DNA from: Streptomyces sp. ISL-43
Lineage (GTDB): Bacteria; Actinomycetota; Actinomycetes; Streptomycetales; Streptomycetaceae
Direction: 5' to 3'
Assembly (NCBI RefSeq): GCF_018614195.1
Contig: NZ_JAGGOT010000013.1
Location: 62,339-126,338, forward strand
DNA: 64,000 nucleotides
The number at the start of each line of letters is the position of its first letter. The first letter of the stretch is position 1. This document shows positions 49,400 through 58,295 of the stretch, in pieces. Below the pieces are notes generated by a model. It worked only from the letters and a program-made list of their open reading frames with translations. It was not told the DNA's origin and ran no database searches. Both the position numbers and the translations under genes were made by a program.

Positions 49400-50196
49400 A
49401 CGGTCTCCTCCGCTTCCTCCGGTTCCACTTGTGCCCTCGTCTCAGACGGCTCCGTCGGCTCAGCCGATTCCGACAGTTCCGTGAGTTCCGTCGGCTCGAT
49501 CGGGTTCCCCAGCGCCTCGTACTGGATGGCCAGGCCGTCGAGGAGCGCCGTCAGGCCCGTCTCGAAGGCCCCTTCGTCCACCTCGCGCTGCCGCTGGGCC
49601 AGCCGGTGGGCCTGGCCCAGGTGCGGATAGTCCGACGGGTCGTATGCCGTTTCGTCGTCCACGAAACCCCGGGCGAAGGACGCCACCGCCGAGCCGAGGA
49701 TGAAGTACCGCATCAGCGCGCCGATCCGGGTCGCCTGCGCCGGCGGCCAGCCGGCGGCGGTCATCGCGCCGTAGACGGCATCCGCCACCCGCAGTCCGGC
49801 CGGCCTGCGGCCCGGCCCGCGCGCCAGCACCGGCACGATGTTCGGATGGTCGGACAGGGCGGCCCGGTACGAGTGCGCCCAGGCGAGCAGCGGGCCCCGC
49901 CACTCCCGGCTCTCACCCTTACCACCCTCGCCGTCACCGACGCCGCCGGTCCCGCTCCCGCGCCCGCCCCCTGCCTCGAACATCGACAGGTCGACCCGCG
50001 CGCTCACCGCGTCCGCGACCGCGTCGAGGATCTCGTCCTTCGTGCGGAAGTGGTTGTACAGCGAGGGCCCGCTGACCCCCAGCGCAGCAGCCAGCCGCCG
50101 CGTGGAGACGGCCTCCAGCCCCTCCGCGTCCACCAGCGCGCTGGCCGCCTCGATGATGCGGTCTCTGCTGAGGAGGGGCTTGCGCGGTCTGGCCAT
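49396..50196 (-). CDS. TetR-family regulator (TetR_C type)
   Basis: 266 aa from ATG 50196. The DNA-binding domain is at 1-50 (MARPRKPLLSRDRIIEAASALVDAEGLEAVSTRRLAAALGVSGPSLYNHFRTKDEILDAVADAV). A Gly-rich insertion (GGGRGSGTGGVGDGEGGKG) at about 72-90 interrupts the core, and the C-terminus is an acidic tail rich in Glu, Ser and Pro (EPTELTELSESAEPTEPSETRA). The ligand domain shows AGWPPAQATRIGALMRYFILGSAVASFARGFV. It is divergent from the acyl-CoA dehydrogenase gene and faces a palindrome, so it likely controls that gene. Confidence 0.85.
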   Translation of the reverse strand: MARPRKPLLSRDRIIEAASALVDAEGLEAVSTRRLAAALGVSGPSLYNHFRTKDEILDAVADAVSARVDLSMFEAGGGRGSGTGGVGDGEGGKGESREWRGPLLAWAHSYRAALSDHPNIVPVLARGPGRRPAGLRVADAVYGAMTAAGWPPAQATRIGALMRYFILGSAVASFARGFVDDETAYDPSDYPHLGQAHRLAQRQREVDEGAFETGLTALLDGLAIQYEALGNPIEPTELTELSESAEPTEPSETRAQVEPEEAEETV

Positions 50197-50222
50197 GCGC
50201 CACATAGTAGGGCCTGCCCCAC

Positions 50223-50244
50223 TTAAACTAGCAGTGCTAATTAA
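50223..50244. promoter_or_regulatory. Operator between TetR and acyl-CoA dehydrogenase genes
   Basis: The core TAGCAGTGCTA (50229-50239) is a perfect palindrome, extended on both sides by TTAA to a near-perfect 22-bp inverted repeat. This is the only AT-rich patch in the 140-bp divergent gap. Confidence 0.75.
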
Positions 50245-50336
50245 TCCCCCTCGGAGCCCGTCGGGGCCCGTCGGACCCCGCCCGCCGGTCCGGCGCCGCC
50301 CGACCCGTCCGACCCGATCCCGCCCGGAGGTGCCCG

Positions 50337-51488
50337 GTGAATCTGGAGCTCAGCGAGGAGCAGTCCGCCGTCCGCGATCTCGCCCGCGCGTTCACCGAGC
50401 GCGAGATCGCCCCGTACGCCGCCCAGTGGGACCGCGCCGAGAGCGTGGACCGGGCCATCGTGAAGAAGCTCGGCGCCGTCGGCTTCCTCGGCCTGACGGT
50501 CCCCGAGGAGTACGGCGGCTCCGGCGGCGACCACCTCTCCTACGTCCTGGTCACGGAAGAGCTCGGCCGCGGCGACTCCGCCGTGCGCGGCATCGTCTCG
50601 GTCTCCCTCGGTCTGGTCGCCAAGACCATCGCCGCCTGGGGGACCGAGGAGCAGAAGCGGTCCTGGCTGCCCCGCCTGTGCTCCGGCGACGCGCTCGGCT
50701 GCTTCGGGCTCACCGAGCCCGGCACCGGCTCCGACGCCGCCGGCCTCACCACCCGCGCCACGCGCGAGGGGGACTCGTACGTCGTCAGCGGCAGCAAGAT
50801 GTTCATCACCAACGGCACCTGGGCCGATGTGGTCCTCCTCTTCGCCCGCACGAACGACGAGCCCGGCCACCGCGGAATCTCCGCCTTCCTCGTCCCGGCC
50901 GACTCCCCGGGCCTGACCCGCCGTGAGATCCACGGCAAGCTCGGCCTGCGCGGCCAGGCCACCGCCGAACTCGCCCTGGACGGCGTGCGCGTGCCCGCCT
51001 CCGCGATGATCGGGCCCGAGGGAAAGGGCTTCTCGGTCGCCATGTCGGCCCTCGCGAAGGGCCGGATGTCGGTCGCCGCGGGCTGTGTCGGCATCGCGCA
51101 GGCGGCGCTCGACGCGGCCGTCTCCTACGCCGCCCAGCGCGAGCAGTTCGGCAAGCCCATCGCCCACCACCAGCTGGTCCAGGAGCTGATCGCCGACATC
51201 TCCGTGGACGTGGACGCGGCCCGGCTGCTGACCTGGCGGGTCGCCGATCTCATCGACCGCGGGCTGCCCTTCGCCACGGAGTCCTCGACGGCCAAGCTCT
51301 TCGCCTCCGAGGCCGCCGTCCGCGCCGCGAGCAACGCCCTCCAGGTGCACGGTGGTTACGGGTATATCGACGAGTACCCGGCCGGCAAGCTGCTGCGCGA
51401 CGCCCGCGTGATGACCCTGTACGAGGGCACCAGCCAGATCCAGAAACTGCTGATCGGCCGCGCCCGTACGGGAGTTTCCGCCTTCTGA
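50337..51488 (+). CDS. Acyl-CoA dehydrogenase
   Basis: 383 aa from GTG 50337, with GGAGG 7 nt upstream. FAD-dependent desaturation of acyl-CoA at the alpha-beta bond. Motifs: MNLELSEEQSAVRDLARAFTEREIAPYAAQWD, YGGSGGDHLSYVLVTEELGRGDSAVRGIVSVSLGLV, CFGLTEPGTGSDAAGLTTRA, FITNGTWADVVLLFA, KLGLRGQATAELALDGVRVPAS, and the catalytic Glu in LYEGTSQIQKLLIGR (about 364). The length and spacing are standard for the short-to-medium-chain class. Probably induced through the neighbouring TetR. Confidence 0.9.
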   Translation: MNLELSEEQSAVRDLARAFTEREIAPYAAQWDRAESVDRAIVKKLGAVGFLGLTVPEEYGGSGGDHLSYVLVTEELGRGDSAVRGIVSVSLGLVAKTIAAWGTEEQKRSWLPRLCSGDALGCFGLTEPGTGSDAAGLTTRATREGDSYVVSGSKMFITNGTWADVVLLFARTNDEPGHRGISAFLVPADSPGLTRREIHGKLGLRGQATAELALDGVRVPASAMIGPEGKGFSVAMSALAKGRMSVAAGCVGIAQAALDAAVSYAAQREQFGKPIAHHQLVQELIADISVDVDAARLLTWRVADLIDRGLPFATESSTAKLFASEAAVRAASNALQVHGGYGYIDEYPAGKLLRDARVMTLYEGTSQIQKLLIGRARTGVSAF

Positions 51489-51580
51489 GGGCGCGCCGCA
51501 CCCGCCCGCGTGCGCGCCTGAGTACGTGCGTGAGTACGAGCGCGGATGTGCCGCGGCCCGTCCCGTCCGAAGCTGGACCC

Positions 51581-51886
51581 ATGAACGAGACACCGGTCAA
51601 GCAGCAGAACACGGGGGCGTACTACGGCCAGGCCGTCGCCTCCTTCGGCATCGCCATGGCCGCCGTGGCCCTGGGGATCTACAACCTGGACGCCAACGGC
51701 TGGGTGCGCGCCTTCCTCGGCATCGCGGTCCTGTACCTGACCACGTCGGCCTTCACTCTCGCCAAGGTGATCCGCGACCGGCAGGAGGTCACGCAGATCG
51801 TCACCCGCGTCGACCAGGCCCGCATGGAGAAGATGATGGTGGACTACGACCCCTTCGCGCCGAAGCAGCACGTACAGGGCAGCTGA
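51581..51886 (+). CDS. YiaA/YiaB-type two-helix inner membrane protein
   Basis: 101 aa from ATG 51581 (a 51-nt longer in-frame start exists at 51530). After MNETPVKQQNTGAYYGQ come two TM helices, AVASFGIAMAAVALGIYNL and AFLGIAVLYLTTSAFTLAKVI, joined by DANGWVRA, the arrangement of YiaAB domain proteins. The C-terminal helix DRQEVTQIVTRVDQARMEKMMVDYDPF is cytoplasmic and amphipathic. Function unknown. It follows the acyl-CoA dehydrogenase by 92 nt but may be independent. Confidence 0.75.
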   Translation: MNETPVKQQNTGAYYGQAVASFGIAMAAVALGIYNLDANGWVRAFLGIAVLYLTTSAFTLAKVIRDRQEVTQIVTRVDQARMEKMMVDYDPFAPKQHVQGS

Positions 51887-51925
51887 GCGCCTGGGTCTCG
51901 GCGCTGACGGCTGGGCCATCACAGC

Positions 51926-51939
51926 TAAGCGCTTGCTCA
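51926..51939. promoter_or_regulatory. Operator copy upstream of TetR gene 52005-52664
   Basis: TAAGCGCTTGCTCA is identical to the 14-mer at 53145-53158 upstream of the MaoC gene. The AAGCGCTT centre is palindromic. Confidence 0.75.
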
Positions 51940-52004
51940 CCCTCCGGTAAGCTGTTCCTTCCCACCAGGGCACGACAGGGCAGCGCGAAGAAGGTGAGCC
52001 GGCG

Positions 52005-52664
52005 ATGGAGAGCGCGCAGGAGGCGGTCGGCGGTTACCGGCCGTGGTCGGAAGTCACTCCCGACGCGGCGCGGCGGCTGCTCGTCGCCGCCGTCGAGGCC
52101 TTCGCGGAGCGCGGGTACCACGCCACCACCACGCGTGACATCGCGGGCCGGGCCGGGATGAGCCCGGCCGCGCTCTACATCCACTACAAGACCAAGGAAG
52201 AGCTGCTCCACCGGATCAGCCGGATCGGCCACGACAAGGCCCTCGAAATCCTGGACACGGCCGCCTCCGGTCCCGGTACCGCCGCCGAGCGGCTCGACGA
52301 GGCCGTACGGTCCTTCGTGCGCTGGCACGCGGCACACCACACCACCGCGCGCGTGGTGCAGTACGAGCTCGATGCTCTCGCTTCGGAGCACCGCTCCGAA
52401 ATCGTGGCACTGCGCCGGCAGAGCGACGCCGCCATCCGCCGCATCCTCGCCGAGGGCGTCGCGGCGGGCGAGTTCCACGTCCCGGACGTGCCCGGCACCA
52501 CCCTCGCGGTCCTGTCGCTCTGCATCGACGTCGCCCGCTGGTTCAGCACGGACGGCCGCCGCACGCCGGACGAGGTCGGCGCGCTCTACGCCGACCTCGT
52601 GCTCCGGATGGTGGGGGCCCGCCCCGAGGGCGCCGCCGCGGCCGCAACCGCCGCTCAGAAGTAG
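52005..52664 (+). CDS. TetR-family regulator
   Basis: 219 aa. The helix-turn-helix domain is at about 18-68 ([52 protein letters not shown]). The C-terminal half resembles the TetR regulators of fatty acid and acyl-CoA metabolism ([45 protein letters not shown]). Its promoter contains the same 14-bp box as the MaoC gene, so it probably regulates both itself and the hydratase. It converges with the MaoC gene and the ends overlap by 10 nt. Confidence 0.85.
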   Translation: MESAQEAVGGYRPWSEVTPDAARRLLVAAVEAFAERGYHATTTRDIAGRAGMSPAALYIHYKTKEELLHRISRIGHDKALEILDTAASGPGTAAERLDEAVRSFVRWHAAHHTTARVVQYELDALASEHRSEIVALRRQSDAAIRRILAEGVAAGEFHVPDVPGTTLAVLSLCIDVARWFSTDGRRTPDEVGALYADLVLRMVGARPEGAAAAATAAQK

Positions 52665-53116
52665 TAGCGGGACACCGACTCCGCGACACACACCGGCTTC
52701 TCGCCGCCCTCGCGCTCGACCGTGACGGTCGCCGAGACCTGTACGCCGCCGCCCGCTTCCACGACCTCCGTGATCAGCGCGGTCGCGCGCAGTCGCGAGC
52801 CGACCGGCACCGGCGCCGGAAAACGCACCTTGTTCACGCCGTAGTTGATGCCCATCTTCATGCCCTCGACCCGCATGATCTGCGGCACCAGGCTCGGCAG
52901 CAGGGACAGCGTGAGGTATCCGTGCGCGATGGTCGAGCCGAAGGGTCCGCCGGCCGCACGCTCCGGGTCCACGTGGATCCACTGGTGGTCGCCGGTGGCG
53001 TCGGCGAAGAGATCGATCCGCTTCTGGTCCACCTCCAGCCAGTCGCTGGGGCCGAGCGGCTCGCCGACCCCGGCGGTCAGCTCCTCGGCGGACGTGAAGA
53101 TCCTCGGCTCGGCCAT
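52655..53116 (-). CDS. MaoC-family (R)-enoyl-CoA hydratase
   Basis: 153 aa, hot-dog fold. The hydratase 2 motif [39 protein letters not shown] (about 39-77) supplies the catalytic Asp and His. [25 protein letters not shown] follows as usual. It hydrates enoyl-CoA thioesters in acyl-CoA metabolism, fitting the nearby acyl-CoA dehydrogenases and the TetR box 29-42 nt upstream of its ATG 53116. Confidence 0.9.
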   Translation of the reverse strand: MAEPRIFTSAEELTAGVGEPLGPSDWLEVDQKRIDLFADATGDHQWIHVDPERAAGGPFGSTIAHGYLTLSLLPSLVPQIMRVEGMKMGINYGVNKVRFPAPVPVGSRLRATALITEVVEAGGGVQVSATVTVEREGGEKPVCVAESVSRYYF

Positions 53117-53144
53117 CCTCGTACCCTTGCCTCTCCCTGGCGAA

Positions 53145-53158
53145 TAAGCGCTTGCTCA
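53145..53158. promoter_or_regulatory. Operator copy upstream of the MaoC gene
   Basis: TAAGCGCTTGCTCA, identical to 51926-51939. It lies 29 nt before the MaoC start on the minus strand, with the same orientation relative to the top strand as the other copy. Confidence 0.75.
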
Positions 53159-53198
53159 GCATGCTGGGGCCGTATGTATCTGTCAACGACAGGCCGAT

Positions 53199-53284
53199 CA
53201 ACGGATGCCGGCCGGACCCGACATCGACGGATGCCGCGGACCCGGCATCGACGGATGCCGCGGGACCGACACCAACGGATGTCG
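53199..53284. repeat. Four 12-bp direct repeats with 24-26 bp period upstream of soxR
   Basis: CRACGGATGYCG occurs at 53199, 53225, 53249 and 53273 (12 bp each). The period of 24-26 bp puts the copies on a regular helical spacing. The array ends 25 nt before the soxR start. Confidence 0.8.
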
Positions 53285-53308
53285 GTCCGGCCGACTACCC
53301 TCGGCGGT

Positions 53309-53752
53309 GTGCCGCAGATTCCCGAGAAAGTCCACGAGCTCACCGTCGGCCAGCTGTCCGCCCGCAGCGGCGCGGCCGTCTCCGCGCTGCACTTCTACGA
53401 GACCAAGGGCCTGATCACCAGCCGCCGCACCTCGGGCAACCAGCGCCGCTACACCCGTGACGCGCTGCGCCGCGTGGCCTTCGTGCGCGCCGCCCAGCGC
53501 GTCGGGATTCCGCTCGCCAGCATCCGCGACGCACTCGCCCAGCTCCCCGAAGGCCGTACCCCCAACCGCGCGGACTGGGCCCGGCTCTCCGAGAGCTGGC
53601 GGGCCGAGCTCGACCACCGCATCGCCCAACTCGGCCGCCTGCGCGACCATTTGACCGACTGCATCGGCTGCGGCTGCCTCTCGCTGGAGAACTGTGCGCT
53701 GTCCAACCCGGACGACGTCTTCGGCGAACGCCTCACCGGCTCCCGGCTGTAG
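53309..53752 (+). CDS. soxR: Redox-sensitive MerR-family activator SoxR
   Basis: 147 aa from GTG 53309. The MerR helix-turn-helix is at about 9-78 ([75 protein letters not shown]). The C-terminal cysteine cluster [12 protein letters not shown] is the 2Fe-2S site of SoxR. In Streptomyces, SoxR answers redox-active secondary metabolites rather than superoxide as such, and activates a small regulon; a SoxR box was not found upstream of its own gene. Its 3' end overlaps the BKACE gene on the opposite strand by 20 nt. Confidence 0.9.
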   Translation: MPQIPEKVHELTVGQLSARSGAAVSALHFYETKGLITSRRTSGNQRRYTRDALRRVAFVRAAQRVGIPLASIRDALAQLPEGRTPNRADWARLSESWRAELDHRIAQLGRLRDHLTDCIGCGCLSLENCALSNPDDVFGERLTGSRL

Positions 53753-54608
53753 CCCCCGGGGCCTCCCGGAAGCGGGCCGCCGCCGCGACCAGGTCGGCGT
53801 TCGAACGCGCCGGCCGCCCGTCCGGTAGGCGCAGCACGTCCCCGAGGCCGATCCGCGTGCCCGCACCGCACCGCGCGGCCAGCCGCAGCACCGGCCAGGC
53901 GGCAGCGTCCCGCCCGAACAGCAGCACCGGTACGGAGGGCAGCCCGCGCAGCGTCCGCGTCACCAACGCAGGGTCCGCGCGCGGCAGTTCGGCTTCGAGC
54001 CGGACCCGCGCGGGGACCCGTACCGGCCAGGCCAGGAACCGTGCCAGCGGCTCGGGCGGCCCGTCCACCGGTACCTCCGCGTCCACCGCGACCCCGCGCT
54101 CCAGCAGCGCCTCGGCGAGCTCCCGGGCCCCCGGCTCCGCGAACCGCACCACCGCCCGGTCCGGCAGCACCGTCCAGGCCCGCACCCGTGCGAGCCGCCC
54201 GGCCGGATCGGGTTCGGCGCCGACGCTCGCGAGCACGGACAGCGGTACGCCGCCGCCGGCGGCCCCGCCTCGGGCCCCGGCCCCGGCTCCGGCCCCGGCT
54301 CCGGCCCCGGCTCCGGCCCCGGCTCCGGCCCCGGCTCCGGTCCCGGTCCCGGCCCCGGATCCAGCGCCACCCCCGAGGCCCGCCTCCCGCAAGGCCTCCA
54401 GCAGCGGCCCCACCACCCGGGGCGAGAGGCTCTCGCGCCCGCACGGGGTGCGCGGATGTACCAGCACCTCCCCGGCCCCGGCGGCCACGGCCGCCAGCGC
54501 CGACTCCACCAGGTCCCCGGGAGACAGCGGAACGGCCGCCCCGTCGGCGGCGCCCCGCGAGCCGTTGAGCGACACCAGCAGCGGAGGCACCGTTGGCGCG
54601 GTTCTCAC
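53733..54608 (-). CDS. BKACE-family 3-keto-5-aminohexanoate cleavage-like protein
   Basis: 291 aa from GTG 54608, overlapping the stop of the upstream gene by [61 protein letters not shown] matches the BKACE TIM barrel (usual HxHxR Zn site, here reduced to VHPR). Later parts include [20 protein letters not shown] and [32 protein letters not shown], the normal C-terminus. A run of Gly-Ala repeats (about residues 78-100) is inserted. The first His of the metal pair may be missing, so activity is uncertain. The known family cleaves beta-keto acids with acetyl-CoA. Confidence 0.75.
   Translation of the reverse strand: MRTAPTVPPLLVSLNGSRGAADGAAVPLSPGDLVESALAAVAAGAGEVLVHPRTPCGRESLSPRVVGPLLEALREAGLGGGAGSGAGTGTGAGAGAGAGAGAGAGAGAGAGARGGAAGGGVPLSVLASVGAEPDPAGRLARVRAWTVLPDRAVVRFAEPGARELAEALLERGVAVDAEVPVDGPPEPLARFLAWPVRVPARVRLEAELPRADPALVTRTLRGLPSVPVLLFGRDAAAWPVLRLAARCGAGTRIGLGDVLRLPDGRPARSNADLVAAAARFREAPGATAGSR
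54275..54360. repeat. 12-bp tandem repeats encoding a Gly-Ala run inside the BKACE gene
   Basis: CCGGCCCCGGCT and near copies repeat about six to seven times within the coding region. Confidence 0.8.
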
Positions 54609-55195
54609 GCCGCCCCCGCCAGGCCGCCCCCGGCCAGTGCCGAATCCGCGAGCGCCGGTCTGGGCACCACGATCCCGCAGCCCGCGCACACCGGCCCGTC
54701 CCACGCCCACACGGCGCCCGCGGACGCCGCCGCCGGCCAGTGCAGCTCCCGCGCCCCGCACACCGGACACACCGTCCCCGGCTGCGACTCCAGCGCCGCC
54801 ACCAGCCGCCGCAGCACCTCGCCCAGCGCCCCCTGCGGCCGCACCCCCGGATCGGCGCACCGCACCACCGCGTCCCCGCTGCCGCCCCAGGCCCACTCCG
54901 GCCGCCGCAGCCCGTCGTGCTTCTCGCGCCGGCGCCGGGCCGCGAACTGCCGCTCGTACTCCAGCCAGACGGCCCGCGCGTCCTCCAGCTCCTCCAGCGC
55001 GGCCACCAGCCGCAAGGGGTCGGCCGCCCGGTCCTCGGGGCCGATCCCGTGCCGGTCGCACAGGTGCCACCACGTCGCGCGGTGCCCGTACGGGGCGAAC
55101 CGCTCCAGGCAGCGGCGCAGCGAATGACGCCGCAGGGCTCGGTCGTTGCGCGCGTCGCGCACCTGGTAGGCCAGACTCCGGAATCCCGCCATCAT
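54605..55195 (-). CDS. Hypothetical protein with C-terminal zinc ribbon, 196 aa
   Basis: ATG 55195 follows GGAGGTGA with 4-nt spacing. The N-terminal two-thirds is helical and Arg-rich (YQVRDARNDRALRRHSLRRCLERFAPYGHRATWWHLCDRHGI, LRLVAALEELEDARAVWLEYERQFAARRRREK). The C-terminus has CPVCGARELHWPAAASAG and CAGCGIVVP, two CxxC pairs of a zinc ribbon. It may bind nucleic acid. It is coupled by GTGA to the BKACE gene; I do not recognise the family. Confidence 0.65.
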   Translation of the reverse strand: MMAGFRSLAYQVRDARNDRALRRHSLRRCLERFAPYGHRATWWHLCDRHGIGPEDRAADPLRLVAALEELEDARAVWLEYERQFAARRRREKHDGLRRPEWAWGGSGDAVVRCADPGVRPQGALGEVLRRLVAALESQPGTVCPVCGARELHWPAAASAGAVWAWDGPVCAGCGIVVPRPALADSALAGGGLAGAA

Positions 55196-55328
55196 GCCTT
55201 CACCTCCGTCGAGCGCCCAGCGCCGAGCGCCGCGCCCGCCGCGCACCGCGCTGTGAGCCCAACATGCCCTGCCCGGTGTGGGTGCATGCGGGGGCGGTCG
55301 AGGCGTGCGGGTGGCACATGGCCGGAAC

Positions 55329-56714
55329 TCAGCGCCCCATGCGCCCCGCCACGACCACCAGCCGGGCCAGCTCCTCGTGGCAGATGTCGCTGTGCGCCCC
55401 CGAGGGGGCCCCGCCGCGCCGGACCACGGAACCGGCGTCCACGCTGACGCAGCCCGTCGCCGGCAGGCCGTCGCGCAGGGCCGCGTCGAGGGTCAGCCGG
55501 GGCGTCCCCGGCACCGCCCGCACCCCGTCGTGCCCGATCGCGCCCCACCGTTCGTCCAAACCCAGCAGACCGGCCGAATCGCCCGCCATCCGGGAGGCCA
55601 GCGGATAGAAGACCTTGAGGGAGGAGTCGTAGGGGGAATGGCAGGCCGTCACCGGTCCGTCGACGCGGCTCTGCAGCCCGCGCAGGGCGCCGCCGCGGCC
55701 CGGATCGTGCGGCAGGCTCTCGGCGAACGCGTAGTGGGAGAAGGCGCCTTGGAGGAGGGTCAGGGATTTCACGTTCCGCGCCCCGGTCGGCAGCGCACGC
55801 AGGGTGAAGGACACCACCCGGCCGCCGAAGCTGTGGCCGATGAGGTGGACCCGCAGGGCCGGCCGCCGGTAGGCCAGTTCCGCCAGCACCGGTCCGAGAC
55901 CGTACTGGCCGACCACTCCGGCCCGTGCCTTCATCTGGTAGTACGTGGCCTGCCGCAGCACCTCCTTGGCGCCGTTCCACAGCGTCCGCATCCCCCCGCC
56001 GACGGAGAAGCCGGGACCGGGGGAGCCGGGACCCGGGGAGCCGGGGCCGGGGGAGTCCTCGGGGAGAGCGGCGCCCACCTCGGCCAGTGCCTCGGTGAAC
56101 TCCCGGCACACCCGCAGGACGTCCTCGGTGAGGAAGGCCGGGACCTCGCGCGTGGTGAAGGCCGCCGCCAGATCGTCGCCCGCGCCCACCCCGTCCACCC
56201 CGGCGAGCTCCCGCACCAGGGCGCCGAACTCGGTGAAGGCGCCCTCCCGCGCCGGCCGTTCCTCCAGCAGTTCGGCGATCCGGTCCAGCTCCGCCGCCCG
56301 GCCCGGCCAGAACGCGCCGAGCGCCTGCCGGGTGTCGGGTGCCAGGGCCGTCCCGTAGCCCGGATCGGCGAGCCCGCCGCCGGCCCCCGCCCCGCCCCGC
56401 GCGCCGTGGGCGTCGAAGTCGGGTATCGGCTCGTCCGAGAACCGGATCGAGGGCCACACGACCCCCACGTACCCCAGCCGCACCCCGGTCCCCACCAGAT
56501 CCGCGAAGGGCGCGTAGAACCGGTCGAAGAGCCGGGTCGCTGTCGACCGGTCGGAGTTCCACCCGTGGGCGAAGACCAGCAGGTCGGTGGCCTCGATTCC
56601 GAAGACCGCCTCCCGCGCGCCGGGGGCCGCGTCGCCCTCGGCGTCGAATGTCAGCTCCACGTACGGCCCGGCCCCGATCCCCGCAGCAGCCGCCGTCGTA
56701 CCGATGTGCACCAT
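55329..56714 (-). CDS. Large alpha/beta-hydrolase (serine hydrolase), 461 aa
   Basis: Start ATG 56714, with GGAGGGGG upstream. Residues 40-60 include LLVFAHGWNSDRSTATRLFDRFYAPF, the oxyanion region of lipase-type hydrolases; the nucleophile elbow is LRVHLIGHSFGGRVVSF (Ser about 330). A variable central region of about 120 residues contains SPGPG repeats. The C-terminal part includes THxD-like AHSDICHEELARLV. It lacks a signal peptide. Members of this kind are sometimes annotated as Ser/Thr kinase-associated or DUF-type hydrolases; the substrate is unknown. It is the last of a run of minus-strand genes and is not coupled to the muramidase. Confidence 0.7.
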   Translation of the reverse strand: MVHIGTTAAAAGIGAGPYVELTFDAEGDAAPGAREAVFGIEATDLLVFAHGWNSDRSTATRLFDRFYAPFADLVGTGVRLGYVGVVWPSIRFSDEPIPDFDAHGARGGAGAGGGLADPGYGTALAPDTRQALGAFWPGRAAELDRIAELLEERPAREGAFTEFGALVRELAGVDGVGAGDDLAAAFTTREVPAFLTEDVLRVCREFTEALAEVGAALPEDSPGPGSPGPGSPGPGFSVGGGMRTLWNGAKEVLRQATYYQMKARAGVVGQYGLGPVLAELAYRRPALRVHLIGHSFGGRVVSFTLRALPTGARNVKSLTLLQGAFSHYAFAESLPHDPGRGGALRGLQSRVDGPVTACHSPYDSSLKVFYPLASRMAGDSAGLLGLDERWGAIGHDGVRAVPGTPRLTLDAALRDGLPATGCVSVDAGSVVRRGGAPSGAHSDICHEELARLVVVAGRMGR

Positions 56715-56794
56715 GACGTCCCCCTCCACGCCGTGTCCCTGGCGACAGCATCCTGCGGGCATCCCCACCCGACCAGCCTTCGCGCAGCACGGGC

Positions 56795-58177
56795 TCACGG
56801 ATAGAGCAGGTACGCCTCCCGCACCGCGGCGAACCGCGCCAGCCCCGCCGCCCAGTCGCCCGCGATCTCCTCCACGCCCGCACCCGCGTCGACCATCAGC
56901 CGGACCCGGTCGGAGCCCGTCAGCCGGTCGATCCAGTGGTCCGCGCGCCACGCGAACCCGCTCCACGTCCGTCGCGCGGTGACCAGCAGCCCGATCCCGG
57001 CCCGTACCGGATCGAAGGCCTCCCGGTCGTGCACGATCAGCCGGACCCCGCCGCAGAGCTTCCCGGAGTGTTTGGAGAAGGAAGGCGTGAAATACGCCTC
57101 CCGGAACCACACCCCGGGCAGCTCCAGCGCGTTCGCCGCCTCCGCCCACCGCCGGTCGGCGCCCTCCGCCCCGACCAGCTCGAAGGGAGTGGTCGTACCG
57201 CGCCCCTCGGACAGGTTCGTCCCCTCGAAAAGGCAGGTGCCGGCGTACGCGAGGGCCGTGCCCGGTGTCGGCATGTTCGGGCTCGGCGGCACCCAGGGCA
57301 GGCCCGTCGCGTCGAAGAAGGACTCCCGCCGCCACCCGTCCATCCGCACCACCCGCAGCCGGACGCCCTGCGGGGCGGGGCCGCTCCCCTGAAGGAACTC
57401 GCCCGCGAAGAGCCCGGCCAGCTCGCCGGCCGTCATGCCGTGCGCGAGCGCGATCGGCTCCCGGCCCACGAAGCTCGCGTACGGGCGCTGCAGGACGGGC
57501 CCGGCGGCCCGCCGGCCGCCGACCGGGTTGGGCCGGTCCAGCACCACCACCGCCTTGCCGGCGAGCGAGGCCGCGCGCATGCAGTCGTAGAGGGTCCAGA
57601 TGTAGGTGTAGAAGCGGGCGCCGACGTCCTGGATGTCGAAGACGACGGTGTCGACGCCGGCCGCCGTGAAGACGTCCGCGAGGCGCTGCCCGCTCTTGTC
57701 GTACGTGTCGTACACGGGCAGGCCGGTCGCCGGATCCCGCCCGGCCCCCTCCGAACCGCCCGCCTGGGCCGTGCCCCGGAAGCCGTGCTCGGGGCCGAAC
57801 ACCGCGACCAGGTCGACGCGTTCGTCGGCGTGCAGTACGTCGACCAGGTGGCGGGCGTCCGCGGTGATCCCGGTGGGGTTGGTCACCACCCCGACGCGCT
57901 GCCCGGCCAGTACGGCGTACCCGTCCGCGGCGAGCCGCTCGAACCCGGTCCGCACCCGGTCGGCGGCGGCCGGGGCGAGGCCGGGGGCGAGGCCGGGGGC
58001 GAGGCCCGGACCGGCCCCCCGGGCCGCGAGCGGGCCCACGACCGGGGCAGCGCCCGGGACGGCACCCGGAGCAGGCGCGGCGACGGCCTGCGCCGCCGCC
58101 CGGCCCCCCGCCCCCCAGCTCCCCGCGGCCCCCGCCGCCCCGGCCAGACCCAGCAACCCGCGTCGCGACAGCGTCAT
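56795..58177 (-). CDS. Exported exo-beta-N-acetylmuramidase NamZ-like (DUF1343)
   Basis: 460 aa from ATG 58177. The N-terminus TLSRRGLLGLAGAAGAAG is a twin-arginine signal, followed by an Ala/Pro/Gly-rich linker with three GLAP repeats. The DUF1343 domain starts near 75: GFERLAADGYAVLAGQRVGVVTNPTGITADARHLVDVLHADERVDLVAVFGPEHGFRGTAQAG, then PVYDTYDKSGQRLADVFTAAGVDTVVFDIQDVGARFYTYIWTLYDCMRAA, DRPNPVGG, PIALAHGMTAGELAGLF, PSPNMPTPGTALAYAGTCLFEGTNLSEGRGTTTPFELVGA. NamZ releases N-acetylmuramic acid from peptidoglycan ends. Probably wall recycling or turnover outside the membrane. Confidence 0.9.
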   Translation of the reverse strand: MTLSRRGLLGLAGAAGAAGSWGAGGRAAAQAVAAPAPGAVPGAAPVVGPLAARGAGPGLAPGLAPGLAPAAADRVRTGFERLAADGYAVLAGQRVGVVTNPTGITADARHLVDVLHADERVDLVAVFGPEHGFRGTAQAGGSEGAGRDPATGLPVYDTYDKSGQRLADVFTAAGVDTVVFDIQDVGARFYTYIWTLYDCMRAASLAGKAVVVLDRPNPVGGRRAAGPVLQRPYASFVGREPIALAHGMTAGELAGLFAGEFLQGSGPAPQGVRLRVVRMDGWRRESFFDATGLPWVPPSPNMPTPGTALAYAGTCLFEGTNLSEGRGTTTPFELVGAEGADRRWAEAANALELPGVWFREAYFTPSFSKHSGKLCGGVRLIVHDREAFDPVRAGIGLLVTARRTWSGFAWRADHWIDRLTGSDRVRLMVDAGAGVEEIAGDWAAGLARFAAVREAYLLYP

Positions 58178-58295
58178 CGCGCCAAAGTAGGGCGCCGCAC
58201 CCTTCCGCACGGACATACCGACTGGTTAGTCTGCCGTGGAAGCAGTCGGAAGCCGAGCATCCGGCACCAGGCAGCAGGCCACGAAGGGTGGACCC

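Noticed and set aside
53199..53284. Replication iterons
   Set aside because: No replication gene, DnaA boxes or AT-rich stretch is adjacent. A regulatory array in front of soxR is a simpler reading.
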